A DNA stretch of 64,000 nucleotides, taken from contig NC_090712.1 of assembly GCF_040954835.1 (NCBI RefSeq), forward strand, positions 9,371,284 through 9,435,283, read 5' to 3'. Below the pieces are notes generated by a model. It made no database searches and had not been told where the DNA came from. It saw nothing but the letters and a program-made list of their open reading frames with translations. Both the position numbers and the translations under genes were made by a program. Positions 45,235 to 58,800 of this stretch are shown here, piece by piece. How positions within the stretch are numbered: position 1 is the stretch's first letter; every line of letters starts with the position of its first letter. Source of the DNA: Lepisosteus oculatus (lineage: Eukaryota > Chordata > Actinopteri > Semionotiformes > Lepisosteidae).

Positions 45235-45395
45235 TCTGCTGTGACCTGGTCTCAGTGGCTTCACTGTGGCCAGCGGTAGCAGTATGCTTTGCTTTGGGGT
45301 GCTGAGAGCTCTGATATCCTGAGCCTGTCTTCTGCATCTTAGTGATAAAAGTCTTTTCAGAACTGAGTGATGAGTGGAAACGATGGATACCTGCT
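45235..45395 (+). repeat. Dispersed repeat, copy B
   Basis: Partner of 42931-43090 in the same orientation: CTGGTCTCAGTGGCTTC, GGGTGCTGAGAGCTC, CCTGTCTTCTGCATC, TTAGTGATAAAAGTCTTTTC and GAGTGATGAGTGGAAA, with one small insertion after the first block. Confidence 0.7.
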
Positions 45396-46786
45396 CCCTT
45401 TTATGTGTTATCCTGCTATAGAAGGTGAATACAGCACAAACCTCACAGCTCTTTTTCTGTGATGCTTCCACTTATCATGCTGTAAAGTTCCTGATCTGCT
45501 CAAAAACCCTTCCCAAACTCTCATTAGACCTATTACAACATAGCAAATATTCTTTATTTTTATCTTCTGCTTTTAGAAGGGTTTTTATTTTGCCTTTAAA
45601 TGAAACAGAGGAAACAGTTAATGTCTGTGCTAAGCTGTTTTTTTTAAATTCAGAACAAAAGGCTCTAATGATCTGTTGCCGAGTTATGTATTTTTTCAAA
45701 CCTCCTGTAACAACCCTGTAAATATGCTTGAAAACTAGAAGGAATAATCCTGCGACCTTTATACTGATTGTTTGCGTTTGAAGATGAGGTGATTTTCTTT
45801 AGAAACTGTATACACAGATTAGGAGATTAGGATGGTATAAATAAATGTGAAAATGACCATTTGACTCGACCTTGGGTTGAAGTTCAGTTCGGGTCTGCAA
45901 TCAGGAGTCATGGTGCTCTTAGCGTAGCTCCTGGTGGACACTGGTACGTGCAGTTTCCTTTTTAGTGAAGAAATGGCAGCACAGCTTGGCCTCTCTCTGC
46001 GCGTCTTGGCAGCGTGACTTGGACGAGGCCCAGGCTCCAGTGGCAGGAGGTATTCAGGTTAGGAGGAGGGTGAGCGTGCAGAGTTCTGAGGGGAGTCTCT
46101 CCAGGCCCCTGCTGGCAATGAGCCTGACTGTGTTTGGTACCAGGGCCCTCGCTATTCACAGGCGGCAAAATGACAAAGACAACAAAATAGAAAAGGAGGT
46201 GAGCTGTCAGAATTCTGTATTACTAACCACCCAAGGCTTTCCTCATTCCATCTACATAGTGTCAGATCTTTACAAACTGTAGCTCAGCAGCACACATATC
46301 AAGTGTTGAGGGCTTTTATTGCATTATTTCACATTTAAGAAATACAATACAATTTGTTTAAATACAATTGTTTCAAAATTGAAGTTAACAAGGGAGAACA
46401 TCCTTATGAACAGTGCTAAAATGTACAGAAGGGTCAATGAAACTTTTGGAAAATAACTTCTGACTGCAAGGTTTTTACATTGGACCCTTTATTTAACATC
46501 AAGGCATGGATGTGTTTTTGAAGAGGAAAAACACCCACTAGTGCCTTATTTTAAGCTCTTCCTTCAACTGAGTCGCATCTGTGCAGCATACTGAGTTAAA
46601 TGTCAATGCTAAACCAACAACATAAAAGCCCTTTGGCGTAAAATATGACATGACTTTTGGACTGACCAGGCTTCCACAGATTACTCTACAATAGACTGGT
46701 AAGAGCTCTTGTGGTGGAGAACTTTTAACAGCCATCAAGAGAGTTATCTTTTATGTTTGTTGTCTTTTTTTTTCTTGTTTCAACAG

Positions 46787-46871
46787 AATCAGGTTTCCCT
46801 TCACAATCAGATGTCTTTCTGCCTGACTGAGCTGCACTTGTGGTCCTTGAGGAGTTCCTTGCATGTCAAGG
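46787..46871 (+). CDS. WDPCP: WDPCP first coding exon
   Basis: The acceptor TTGTTTCAACAG has a strong pyrimidine tract, and 24 untranslated bases precede the ATG at 46811. It encodes MSFCLTELHLWSLRSSLHVK plus one base of Asp21, with donor GTAATT. The human protein also begins MSFCLTELHLWSL, which fixes the start. Confidence 0.94.
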
Positions 46872-49800
46872 GTAATTAATCTGGCCGTCATTTGTCTGCA
46901 CCTTTTTACTTTACGTGCCAATTCTGTGCAGCGGCAGTTTACATTCTTGTTCAATGCTAACCCCTTCCTACACCCTGCGGCAGGCAAGTGCTTTCTCATA
47001 GTGCCGTATGGCTTTCTGTTTAAGTGCCCACAGTAAACTTAAATATCTCTTAAATATCTCTGTTTTTGTAACAGAACATTTATTTGCACCACAGTCTACT
47101 AGGTTTTATCAATGTGCATCACAAAGAAATGGTTAATGACTTGTGCAGTCTATTGTAGATCATTATAGTCGATTGATGAAAACCTCTGGATCTAATAGTG
47201 TTGAAAATGAAGTTCAGGCTCCATTTTGATCAGGCAAACTGAACTTATGGCTAAATTTGGCAATTAGATGGGATCTGAAATTTACACACCTGGTTATATC
47301 TGGCCATCTTGTATGCAGCTCTGTCACTCTCAAGTCCATTTGTGCTGAGTGGCACACTGGGCCACATTACCATTAATAATATGGTCAAAGTAAGGTGAAA
47401 GAATGGAATACTGCTCCTTTGCCATCATGGTGGACAAAGATCTGATCCTAGACCTTGATGTTATTAATGTTATGCTTAAACCAACTGAGCTACCTAGCTT
47501 TCTTCATCCTGTATGTACATCATTAAATAAAACTTAGATAAAATGACTTCTACCTGCTGGATTGTGTACATCAGCCAACATGAGGCCTGCTATCTAAAAT
47601 ACTGAACCACCGCTTTCCTTCCATCCTGAGATTCACTTTCAGAGTAAACCAATTTGGTTGCTTATCTCTCCTTATTTAATCAACACAAGCTTGTCTCATT
47701 ACAGTACTGTATTGCTGTTTAAAAAGGAATGTATTGCATCATAGGTATAGGCATGGTGTGACAGCAGTATCACAGCTGTTTGTTATTTAAACAGGCAAAT
47801 TAAAGGTTTGTAATTTGTTTAACCCAATAACCCAAATAAAAACTGGCAGAATGTCCTTCAAGAGCAAAGACAAAGTAGCTCAGACTATGCTGTCAAATAC
47901 TACATTATCTCATCCAAACAAGAACTCTGTCATTAATCTAGGAAACAAGAAATATTAACCACTTATGATAAGAAAATTATACACATGATCCTCCTTCGAA
48001 AGCAAGCAAGTCTTTTTGAAACCCAAAAGAGAACAGAAAGAGGCAGTTGTGTCATATTAAACATTGTATAAGGTTTGCTCATTGTAACACAAGATAAGCC
48101 AGTTATGGCTGAAAATATCAATCCAATGTGAAGCTGTCTGATGATGTACTTCTTGTTTTAATAAAGCTTTCTTGAAAACGCAGGACTCACCTTTGCCTGA
48201 CTACACTGCAGTACTGTATATGCAGTGGTCACTGAACAACTTCATAATATTCTGTTTGCCTAATGCTCCCAACTTTCAGTTTGAGAGCAGCATTAGGTTG
48301 TTTTATTCTTCTCTCCAAACATAAATGGCCATTTAGTATTTAAAAGCAGTACTCTAAATCCCATCTAGAAAGATGGAGGATCTGTGAGTGTCCCATGACT
48401 CAGTGCAATAGTATGTGAAGATATAGACCACCGTAACAGGATGCTACTGTGCAGGTCACTGATCAGATCATACCACTTCACAACATCGGGGGATGTATCT
48501 CTGTCCCACCCAGGGTTAAAATGGGTTAGAGGCTATATGTCACCTTAAATCCAGGAAGACAGAAAAAGAAATCTGTTGTTACATTACACCTCTGTTGTCT
48601 ATCTCCTCTGGATGGCAATGATGAGTGCTTCTCTGCTCAGTACAGACAGACACAGGATGCTAGATTGTATGTATTCAGACAGATTGATTCGCTCTTGTTT
48701 GTCTGATTTTGTTTCAAAGATGTTTTAATCCATACTCTAATAACCTTTCACATGGGATGATTGTCTTTAGACTGGAAACTCTGGCAGTATGTGGCAAGGT
48801 TTAAGGTTATTGTCACTTCTATGTAATAGAGGTACACAGTGTTCTTATTTCTAGTCTATTCACAAGGCCTGTCTCCCACAAACACATAAATTAAGCATTC
48901 GGTCACAGGCAATGTGTCTATTCAAGCAAACCCAGCTGTGTAGGACATATAAGTCCCACATTCAAATTCAAATGGAGACCATTGCCCTCAGGTTTCATCT
49001 TCTTTTTGAATGTACCATTAAATGTTATGTAATTTGAAAGAAGTGAGCGATAATTACTAGGCAGCACCAAGAATTACTTGTACGAACATCTCCTGTTGCA
49101 GTTAAGTTTGGCTTGGATTTTGCCATGATTTTAATAACCGTGTAAGTGCTGTATGGATCTTATGTGTGATCCATGCATCCAGTGGTAAATGAAAATAGAT
49201 CGCCAGTGCTGACCTATGCCTAAAGAAAATTGGTGCATTGTGAAAGTCACATAGTTTTGGTGCCATGAAAAATAATGCCAGCGCTTCCTAGGAGCTGATT
49301 TAGGAAAGAAAGATATCCTTGTGGGTAAAGGCATTGATGGGCATAGTGATCTCCCTTTATTAAAATCCATTGCTGCAAATCCGTTCCTTCCACGTCTCTG
49401 GTCTTATCTCTCTCACTATGCACCAGATGGCGCTGGACATGGGAAGATAATGATTGTTTATCCTGTAGCGCACAGTTGCTGATCTGTTCACTTCTAACAG
49501 TGTTTATTTTGTCCACAGATACTGATATTGGCACGTATCAGTACTATGATAAAGGGGAACCAGGTAAAAAACTTTTTTCTTTTGCCCTTTTCCTAGCAAT
49601 GACAACAGTTGCAGGTATATGGCGTGACATTTCCAAAACTCAAAAGAATAAAGATGAAGATCTTTAATCACTGTTGATTAAATAGTGTCCACTGGGGCCA
49701 TATAAGCAAGTTCAGATCTTAATATCACAGTTTTGAAGATGTTTTTTTAGCCTTAAGCAACATATTGAAAACCATCTGAATATCTCTTTCAATGAACAAG

Positions 49801-52800
49801 AATGAAACATGCCAAAGAATAGCTTTCTTTAATCACTCAGGCCCACAACAATTCACAGAACTTAGCTTTTTTTGCTTACAATTTAACAATACAAAAAATA
49901 ATTTCTTATTTCTCAAAGTCTTGGCAACACAGATAAATGTAATAGGTGTTCATAGAAAATACTAAGCTTATGTTGTTGTATAAGATATTTTTTATGGCTG
50001 TGAAAATGCCATTGAGTCCATTTTATATCCAAAAGCAGCCACATTTATAAGAACGATTCAGCTGTGTGGAGTGATAGTGTTACTATATAAGTGGTGAGAC
50101 AGGTATCAGAACTTCTGTAGTGTAATGAATTTGCTGTAACATTTGCTATCAGATTTCTTAATACTTCCTTTCCAAAAGAATAAAACATCCTTTCTTGAGT
50201 GAACCTCTGTATTTATTTTGTCATTATTTGTTGTTCTTTCAGATATGAAAGCTGTTTAAAGTTTGCAGGGTTGCAGGAGATTAGCAAATTAAGCCATGTT
50301 GCGTAACGCCAGATTTTATTTTTGCCATTAAACAGGCTAAATTCCTTTGAGAAAGTTTTTGCTTCAACCTCAGAGATTGTTTCAAAATTAATGCTGAAAA
50401 TGTTGTTTAATGCCTAAAACACAGCCTTTTGTTTCTAAACTACATAGCTGTGTTTGAAAGGTTCAATTATAATAATTTTGTTATAGAAATGAATGGCTGT
50501 GTGATAGATTTGGCTAAAGTAATCATCCCCTTTCTCTTTCAAAGAATCAAGGTGCAGTAATTCAGAATTGATAACTCAGTTTATGGTGTTATGGTTTTTG
50601 TTGTTAAACCCCTGTTAAGCCACTTACTTTGAACAATTTTGCTAACTATTTACTCAGTGGAGCTGTTTGTGTTACTGGTGTACCAAGGCAATCAGTACTT
50701 TTGCAACTCTCCTTTGGTCAACAACACACTATCCTTACTGAGATTAAATCACAGAAAAGGGTGTTTAAAACAGAGGATTTAAGATAAAGTCAGACATAAA
50801 ATGCTAATTATTATGAATCTCTAAGTATGCTTTTTCATTCAGTTTGATCAAAATCAGTTCTCGTATGCCATGTTTTGTTAATTTCTTTGTGCAGGTTATG
50901 TGGTAGAACTGTAATCTTGGCATCGGTAACCTTAGTTTAAGACAGGCATCTCTTGACCTCATCCCAGTGGGCAGTGATTGAGGCTCTAAAATCCATGTGC
51001 AGGTTAAGCTATTCAAGTGCCAGTGAGTCTGAGCTCCTTATTTTGTTTCCATTCATTTGATTTCTTTCTTTCTTCATGATTCTTAATCAAGTGGGTGTTT
51101 CCCTGCTCTCTGAAGCACTTTAGAGTTAGTCTGGTGTCCCTTTCATTAAAATCTTCAGTAGAGATGCTGCTCTTTGCTGAAATCCTTTTAATTCTGAGGA
51201 TTACAAAAGTATTGCTTGATAACTGAGTGAAAGAGGGGGGAGAGACAGAGAGAGAGGGAGAAAGAAAGAGCTGACTCATTTCTGCGTAATTGAAACTGTG
51301 CAAATTGATTTTTGCCGTTTTTATATTCTTATGAGGCAGTAATTATTTGAGCATCCTTGACGTTACTAGCTTGTCATGGCATGCTTGATCCAGCAGGGGG
51401 AGTCACAGGCTCATTTGTCAGGATCAGCTCAGCTTCCCTCCCAGCAGGTGCCTTATAAAAAATAGTGAGATTCTTCTTGTATAATAAAGGGTCTTTATCT
51501 GATTAATTCTATTAATCCTGGAAGTTTCTTGAACTGCCAAAAGGTCCTTCCAGCTAAGGTTGCTTCCTGTTTGGGGGCAGGTTAAGGAGGAAGCTTGTGT
51601 GGCACCTTTGTTCAGGGTGTGGCTGTAATATATTGTCTGCTCAGAGCTGCTGACAGACAGAGAAGAACTGGATTCAGTTTCAAGGCATCTCACTATCCGA
51701 TAATACAAGGAGTGCTGTCGTCCTGACCCACCTGTTGTAGCTACAGAAGTATTTTATTCACTGCCAAGTTGAGGCTGTGGCTTGTGAATGTGCAAATTAC
51801 ATTTTCTTCCCCTCTCTGAACACTTAAAAGGAGGTTTGAAGACACTAGCAGCAGAAAATAGAACACTGAAACTGTTCTTGTAGAACATATAAAATGCGAG
51901 TATCATACTCTACCAAATAACTTGTCATTTTTGTTTTTTAGTAACACCGACTGAACGTCACTACTTTGAAGAGAAGCAGCATTTTTTAGAAAGTAAGTCA
52001 CCTTATTTTATAGCAGTTCTACCTGTTTTTTTGGTAAGCCTTTATTTATTTGTTTGAATTGAGCAAAAACTTTGTAGTTTAAGATTCTGAGTTGGCGGAG
52101 AGTAGAAATATTTACAGAAAAAGCCATCCATATTCTCTCAAGTTGTTCTTGTGATTTCAATGAATTTGCAGGACACTAATCTTTTTACTTGGGTAATGTG
52201 TTGGCTGTGTTTTTCATTTTAACTTAGTCACAGAAGCACAGTGTCAAAATCCTTGTACTGTGATTATTGAAATCCTATTAGATATTTTGCCCATCGACAA
52301 AAGGTGTTTTGATAGGCTGTAGATCAGATAAATATCACATAGCTCTCTTCATTCAGTTGCTATTGTAAACTGCTATGTAAACTAGCTAATAAAAGCTAAT
52401 ACACACAAGCAAGTGATAGACATCTTTGCAGAAGCAATTGAACATCAAAACAAAAGAAGGAGAGAGTGCATAAATGTATTGATGCAAGCCTTTTGGCCGT
52501 ATCCATGTTTATTGGTCACCTTAAAAAATAAAGTGGACAAATAAGTCTGTCTTCCATTCAACAAACTAAATTTAAAAAATCAAAATCGATCACTAAATAA
52601 AAAACACTATCCACAATAAATATTGTAAGAAATCAAACGTTTTATGCAAACCGTTTTAGTTTTTAGAGTGAGGGTGACATTTGAATCTCGACTTCATCTC
52701 AACTGGCATCTAGTCTGGTATTGAGTAGAGCACATTCGTTTCTTTAAACAATAAACTAAAAGCCCAAAACAAAACATTTTTAGAGGATGACATTCTGTGC

Positions 52801-55800
52801 TATTGTGTTGTGTGCAATTTAAGAAAGAGGAAACCGATAGGGCATTGCAATGAAGAAGCTTGTTGGTGAAACCATTCGCTAGCTGTTGTAGTTCGAATGA
52901 CCCATCCCACAAAGGCATGCCACGTTAATGAAAAAGCAAACCCAGGTCTTAATTTCCTTTTCATGTTTCATGCTCTTTTTCTACCTGTCATCTACAGCTG
53001 ATGCTTATATTGATGTTAAAAAAATACTAATTTATCTGTCCTGAGTTGGCACTTCAGTGTTGTTGGGGGGGAATTCCTGCTTCCTCTGTATTGGGGTTCA
53101 AACCTGCACATTATTGTATCATTAAGGGCTAATATAGTATAGCCATCATCCAGAAATAACTCTCAATCACTAGACCTACTCTGGATTCAAACCAGGTGCC
53201 CAGAAGGGAAATATAAACACCCTTATCAGGAGACAAACACACTGCTCTGTGCTGCCATCACTTCTCTATTTATTTAAATTGATTTATTTAGTTTCTTGCT
53301 CTTTTAAAGGAAATTTCTTAATGGTTTAAAAACAGATTTGATTTGATTACAGCATCTTAAAAAACAGACCTCGTTTCCATATTAATGCAAATGTATATGC
53401 AGTGCCTGAACTCAACAGAGAATTCAATTAACTTTTTCGCTGGAGGGAAGCCTTATGGGAAATTACAAGTTTTTTGTAACAGGGAGTGAACAATATTAAG
53501 TGGGGATGTGAAATATGTAATGCAGAGTGGAGCGGCATTTATTTAGTGTCAATATTGTATTACACGTAAGGGGTTGTAAATTGAGCCCAAATAAAAATGC
53601 TACCTCAGTTGGTCCATTTACTGCCTTTTTAACTTTAGCGAAATTGTTCCCCGTCAAGCTGGGAAGTGAATTGAATTCAGATTTTTAGGGGAGAAAAAAA
53701 ATAGCTGTTTGCTCTGTGAAGTTTTGAGCATATCTGCTCAAGATTTCTAGATATACAGTACCTGCAATATTAAAGGCAAAAATGCAGTCATTGGAAGTGT
53801 TTGATTTGTGTTCATTACCTGCTGCATTTGATTGAAAACACTGCAAGTGGAATTTTTGTAGTACATTTGTGAAATAGACAGTATTTAATATAAGTAAATT
53901 CACTTGAAAATTCAACAGGAGCCCGACAAAAAGTACATATTTTATGCTATGCATTGTGAAGTCTGAGCTGCAGATAAAGAAAAAAGCTTAGAAAAATAGC
54001 AACTAAAACATTTTTGTAAGGATAATGCAGCAGATGGTGGCGTTCTGAGTCTTTTCAGCCATTTAACCCTTTAGTTATTGCTCAAGGCAGTGCAGCACAC
54101 CGACTGACACTTCCCTAAGCTTTTTGTGGAAATAATAATTTTACGATACCGTATACAAACCAGTGATTTCCTGTGTGAAAAGAATCTTCCTCAACTGTCA
54201 CATATGTAATTTAAGGTCATGTTATTTTTTAAAACGTTTCTAGAATAAACTAATTTTCCAGGATGCTTGTTCCCTTGTGATTGCATTCGCTCGTTATACA
54301 GCATTTATGCAGCCATTTACCTTGGGCTTGTCCCATTTCTGCCTAGCATCTTACATTACTATGTCCTAACAGGTGCATTTTTTTTCTGCTTATCATTCTT
54401 TTGTTATTTTGATAAAGCCAAACTTCTCTATCTGTGGAGGAAAAATGTTTTCCCCATACTGTGTTTAATTTGAGATGTTTTTCCATCCAGAGATTTCCTG
54501 ATGTGATACAGCGTGGGTAGAAGGATGAGCAAAACGTAGAATGTTTCAAAATATACTCTCTAAGCAGACACATAAAAACATATGCAATAGAGGATTCTTT
54601 ATTCTGAGAAACATATATTCTGCTCTTTTGTTTGAGAACGTTGGCAGAGGTGAAGGGCAGGCCAGTTTCAGCATCCAAGACAAATATTTTTTTTTCCACA
54701 AAACTAATCAAGATATATCACACTTTGCTGTTTTGCACAGGTAAGACATTTATCAGTTCAGTATTATGCAGTCCTTAAATAGTTATTTCACACTGTACTT
54801 TTTTCCAACAAGAACAGGTTTTAAAAGATACTCGCTGGCATATTTGACCCCACATTCCAAGCTCCTCGCTGCTGAATAAAGTCTGTGTGTCGATCCTTGC
54901 CTTTCTTCCAGGCTGTGAGTAGATGGTCTAGGGTGAATGTGCTGTTGAGGACTATCATGAGCCGCTAAAGGATTTGTGGTTTACTTTTCAGGGAAGACTT
55001 CTAAAACTATCTTGTGAATTAAAGGGACGATATAGGGACTATAAAATATAATTCAATTGATTCTCCCCTGACAAAACCGAGCAAAAAAACACTAATAACT
55101 CATGGGGAGGTAAGACTTCAGTCATACCTTCTTTTCTTAACAGTGTCTTTTCCCTGCTAGGCAAGAACCTTTGCTTTCTGGTGCGCTTTCACCTAAGCAT
55201 ATGCCCGAACCGGTCGAATAACAAACGTATCAAGTTTCATGGCTTCTCTCCTGCCAGCTCGTGGCTATCCATGGACTCTCAAGAACAAGCGTCCCGAGAA
55301 ACTTCGAGACACACTCAAGGAGCTGGAGGTAATGTTTTTTTTAAAAAAACCTTATATGAGATTGACAACAAACAATTGTGCTTCTCCCCCCCCCCTCCCT
55401 CATTGCCATTTCCCCTCTGTCAACAGTCTCAATATTTGAAGTGAATCAGCCAGCGGAGTGCAGGTAACTGTGTCCCAGCATGGCGACTCATCTTAAAACA
55501 GATGCATCTTTGTTTGTGCACCTCGCTAATCTCTACCAATTTGAAATCAGAAACACCTTACCCAGAGGTAACCGTGTGCAGGCTGCAAATGGCTGACTGT
55601 TCTGTTCTCTTTCAGGAGCTGCTCCACAGCAGTCGGTGTGTTCGAAGCAAATGGAAGAACAAGCACTTCTGTCAGGTAAATGCTGCTGCACTCAGCCAGT
55701 GTGTTGTAAACCAACGGACCTGAACCACTTTTCAGCCCCGTGAGCTGTAGGCATACGATGGTGACGGTGATATAGAATTGAGAGCATATTTATGCAGCTC

Positions 55801-58800
55801 AGCTATGGGTCCATATGCTCTTGAAACAGGCATTTGATTGTAGCGTTTAGAAAAGATTACATTCTCCATTAGGCTCCCACAATTGTTTCAAGTGAAGTTA
55901 ACCGCTTCACTGCTATACTTGATTGAAATCATCTGTCTGTGTGTCTCTGACAGAACCAATGTACCTCAAACCACAGTCATTGGAATTCCACCAGTGATGC
56001 TGTCAAAGTGCATCCTTGCTTGCTTCACTGGGCAGCACAATGCTTTTGCTTACAGCAGAACCGCATCTCCTCAAATGAGAGAACAGTGCTTTCCTGATGT
56101 GAGGATAAGGCTTTCTTGGGAAGGGTTTAGGTCCTGGTGAATACATTGAATACATGAAATCAAGGAAATTAAAGTTCAGTTTGGCTTTCAATGAAGCTTT
56201 GTATTAAATATAAACACTGTGGGCGTTAAGGCTGGATAGTGTATTTAAAGTGCACGATTTCTACAAAATATTGTGAGCTTCACAAGTTAACTGATTGTAA
56301 CTTGAATTTCTTGTGTTTTTTGGTCTGCTTAATTTATCTTCAACTGTGTAAAATAACCTACAATTAATTGTGAAATTGTGACATTATCTAGCAACTTCCC
56401 CCTCTCCTCTTTCACTGTACTGGCTCACATTCTTTGAGAGCTGCTAATATGGTGGTTCTGTTTCACAGTTTCAGCAAACAATACACAGGTTTTGTTTTCC
56501 AACATCCCGTTTAACTGTGGTGATTCTGAGTGAGCGCATCTTCTTTCTTAAAAGATATCTTCTGGGAAAAAAAAATGTTTTTTTCAAAAGTTGGACATAT
56601 TTTTTTCTTTAGCTGTGGCTGAGTCCCCCAAAAAGAGATGCTGTTGAGCTAAAGTCAATCGAAAGTGTTTGTCTAACCTCCAAAGGCAAAAGAACACGAA
56701 AAACCTAATGACAGTTCACACTCAGTTTGCTTTGCTGCAAAAGGAGGATTTAACAATAAAAAAAAACCTTTGAATAGAGTTATTTTGGTGCCAGCTCTTG
56801 TCCTGCATTGGTGCTAACTGGTGTTTCTGTGTTTTCAGCTGATCCTAGGTTCAGGTGTGCTGGTGTCTCTGAGCTTCTCAGGGCCACAGCTGGAAAAAGT
56901 GACAATTGACAGGACCCTAGTGGGCAAGCTGGCCGCAGACACCATCAGCGATGGTAATTACACACAAGAGCAAACAGACTGTCTACACTAACACTCAGGC
57001 ACTAAATACACTCTGCCCACACAGCCGACAGGTGGACTGATTGCTGACTCCAGGGATTCACCAAGAACCAAGTAATTGCAAATGCAGCCTTAGTCACAAC
57101 CCATGAGACCCTACATATTGAATATTGTGGTCCTTTTCTCTTTCTTTTTTTAACTTCGGTTCCTTGAGATCAAAGGACTGCGAGTCTAATAATGAAGGTG
57201 ACGTACGTTCAGAGTGTCACTAGACAGCTTACTTTCATTAGCTGTTTCTCCTCTGCTGTTCTTTTAAATTTATTTTTTTTCCAGCCCAAGGTTCTAGCTG
57301 GCTGGCAAATGCATGGGAAACGACATTAGAGTACTTTTGATTATTATTGTTCTGCTCCAAATATTTGTTGGAATTTAGTGATGACCTGAAAAATTTGAGT
57401 ATAACCGCAAACATCAAGTGAAATGCATAACAACCTTTCTTATTTAAAAATGAAAACTTTCCAGTGTCTTGAATCTTCTGCCTTCTTAATGAACCCATTT
57501 CTGAGGGATAGACAAGCAACTCTAGAGTCCCTTAGTGATATTTGTTCAAAAGACTTATTTCATAAAACTGTGACTTAACTAAAGATTATTTGTGGCACTT
57601 TGTCCATAGTGTTATACATAAAAACTAGAACCAATGAATGCAAAAAAACAGGTTTGCTACCTTGAATACCATAAACAGCAATGTACTGTGTTACAGAAAC
57701 AAAGGGAGTGTCAGGCAAAGGCAAAGACCTTTTACCAGGTCACTAATCTAAAGTGGTAGTATGGAAGTAATCAGTGAAATATACTGTTGAGATGTATTCA
57801 GCAGCAGCGCCTCTGTGGTTGAGGTCTTGTCCTAGAGCAGGAGTCCCCAGATCAGCTCCTGAAGTGCAGGTTTTATGGGTTTCTGTTAAGCAGAGGTGCA
57901 TCGCTCCTGTCCTGTGTCATGGCTAAAGTGTCTGTAACTTCTCCTTTCACCCTGTTCTTGGTGACCTGACTGGGTTCATCGTTAGCACAGCTCCACCAAT
58001 GTCTTTGACCACTTAACATTAATTGAGCTAAATTCAACCTTGTCCTGAGGTTTCATGCTGTTGAAGAAAGAGGTCTGCATCACCTGCTGAACAGTATCCT
58101 TCAAAGACCATACCTCTAGACCAGCAGAAATTGGTCAGACCACTTTAAGTACACTAAGACCATGACAGTCTTTAAAGAAAAGACAATAATCACTCATTTA
58201 CTGTACCTGAAATGATGGCAAAATCAGATTAATTGTATTTTCCAATCTAATAAACACTTTGTGCTTTGGAATCAAATAAGGCATGTGTGGTGTAATGGTT
58301 AAACAGCCACCAAATGTCTTTCCAGTGGTAATCATAGTAGTGTTTTAGGTTTTGACAGTCATCTAAATCTTGCACATTCGGTAGTGTGCTTATTTGCAGT
58401 ACAGTGTCCCTTCTGAGAACAGGAGGCTGCCAAAGGGGAAACATCCTGTGGAAAGGGCCAGTTAAAATGGTCAACAAACCATTGTGCCTGCATTATGACC
58501 ACACAAGCAGGAACACCCCTGCCTGCCATCGCAACTGAGCCTCCCCCTATTGGCTCCGACCTCACCCCCCCCCCCCCTCCCCGCTGCAACTCACCTGACA
58601 CCTGAGACTCCCAGCTCTACTGTCTCAGGACAGCCTTTAAAGAAAGACCACAATTGTCCATTCACTGCAATAGAGGAACTAATTACTGGGGAAGAATGGA
58701 GGTATGTGCCCTGGGGACTCATCTGCGCATCTGTCCAACAATACTTCATACACCTGAGGCTCTCCAGCCCCATACAGGCCACGCTGAGCTGCATGACAAA

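Larger units (their letters stand above)
26395..46786. other. WDPCP: WDPCP intron 1 (probable), 20.4 kb
   Basis: A long AT-rich intron between the candidate non-coding exon and the first coding exon. It contains the repeats listed separately, a C-run near 29374-29387, and a 103-codon antisense ORF near 37.3 kb. No other gene was recognised. An alternative untranslated exon inside it cannot be excluded. Confidence 0.5.
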
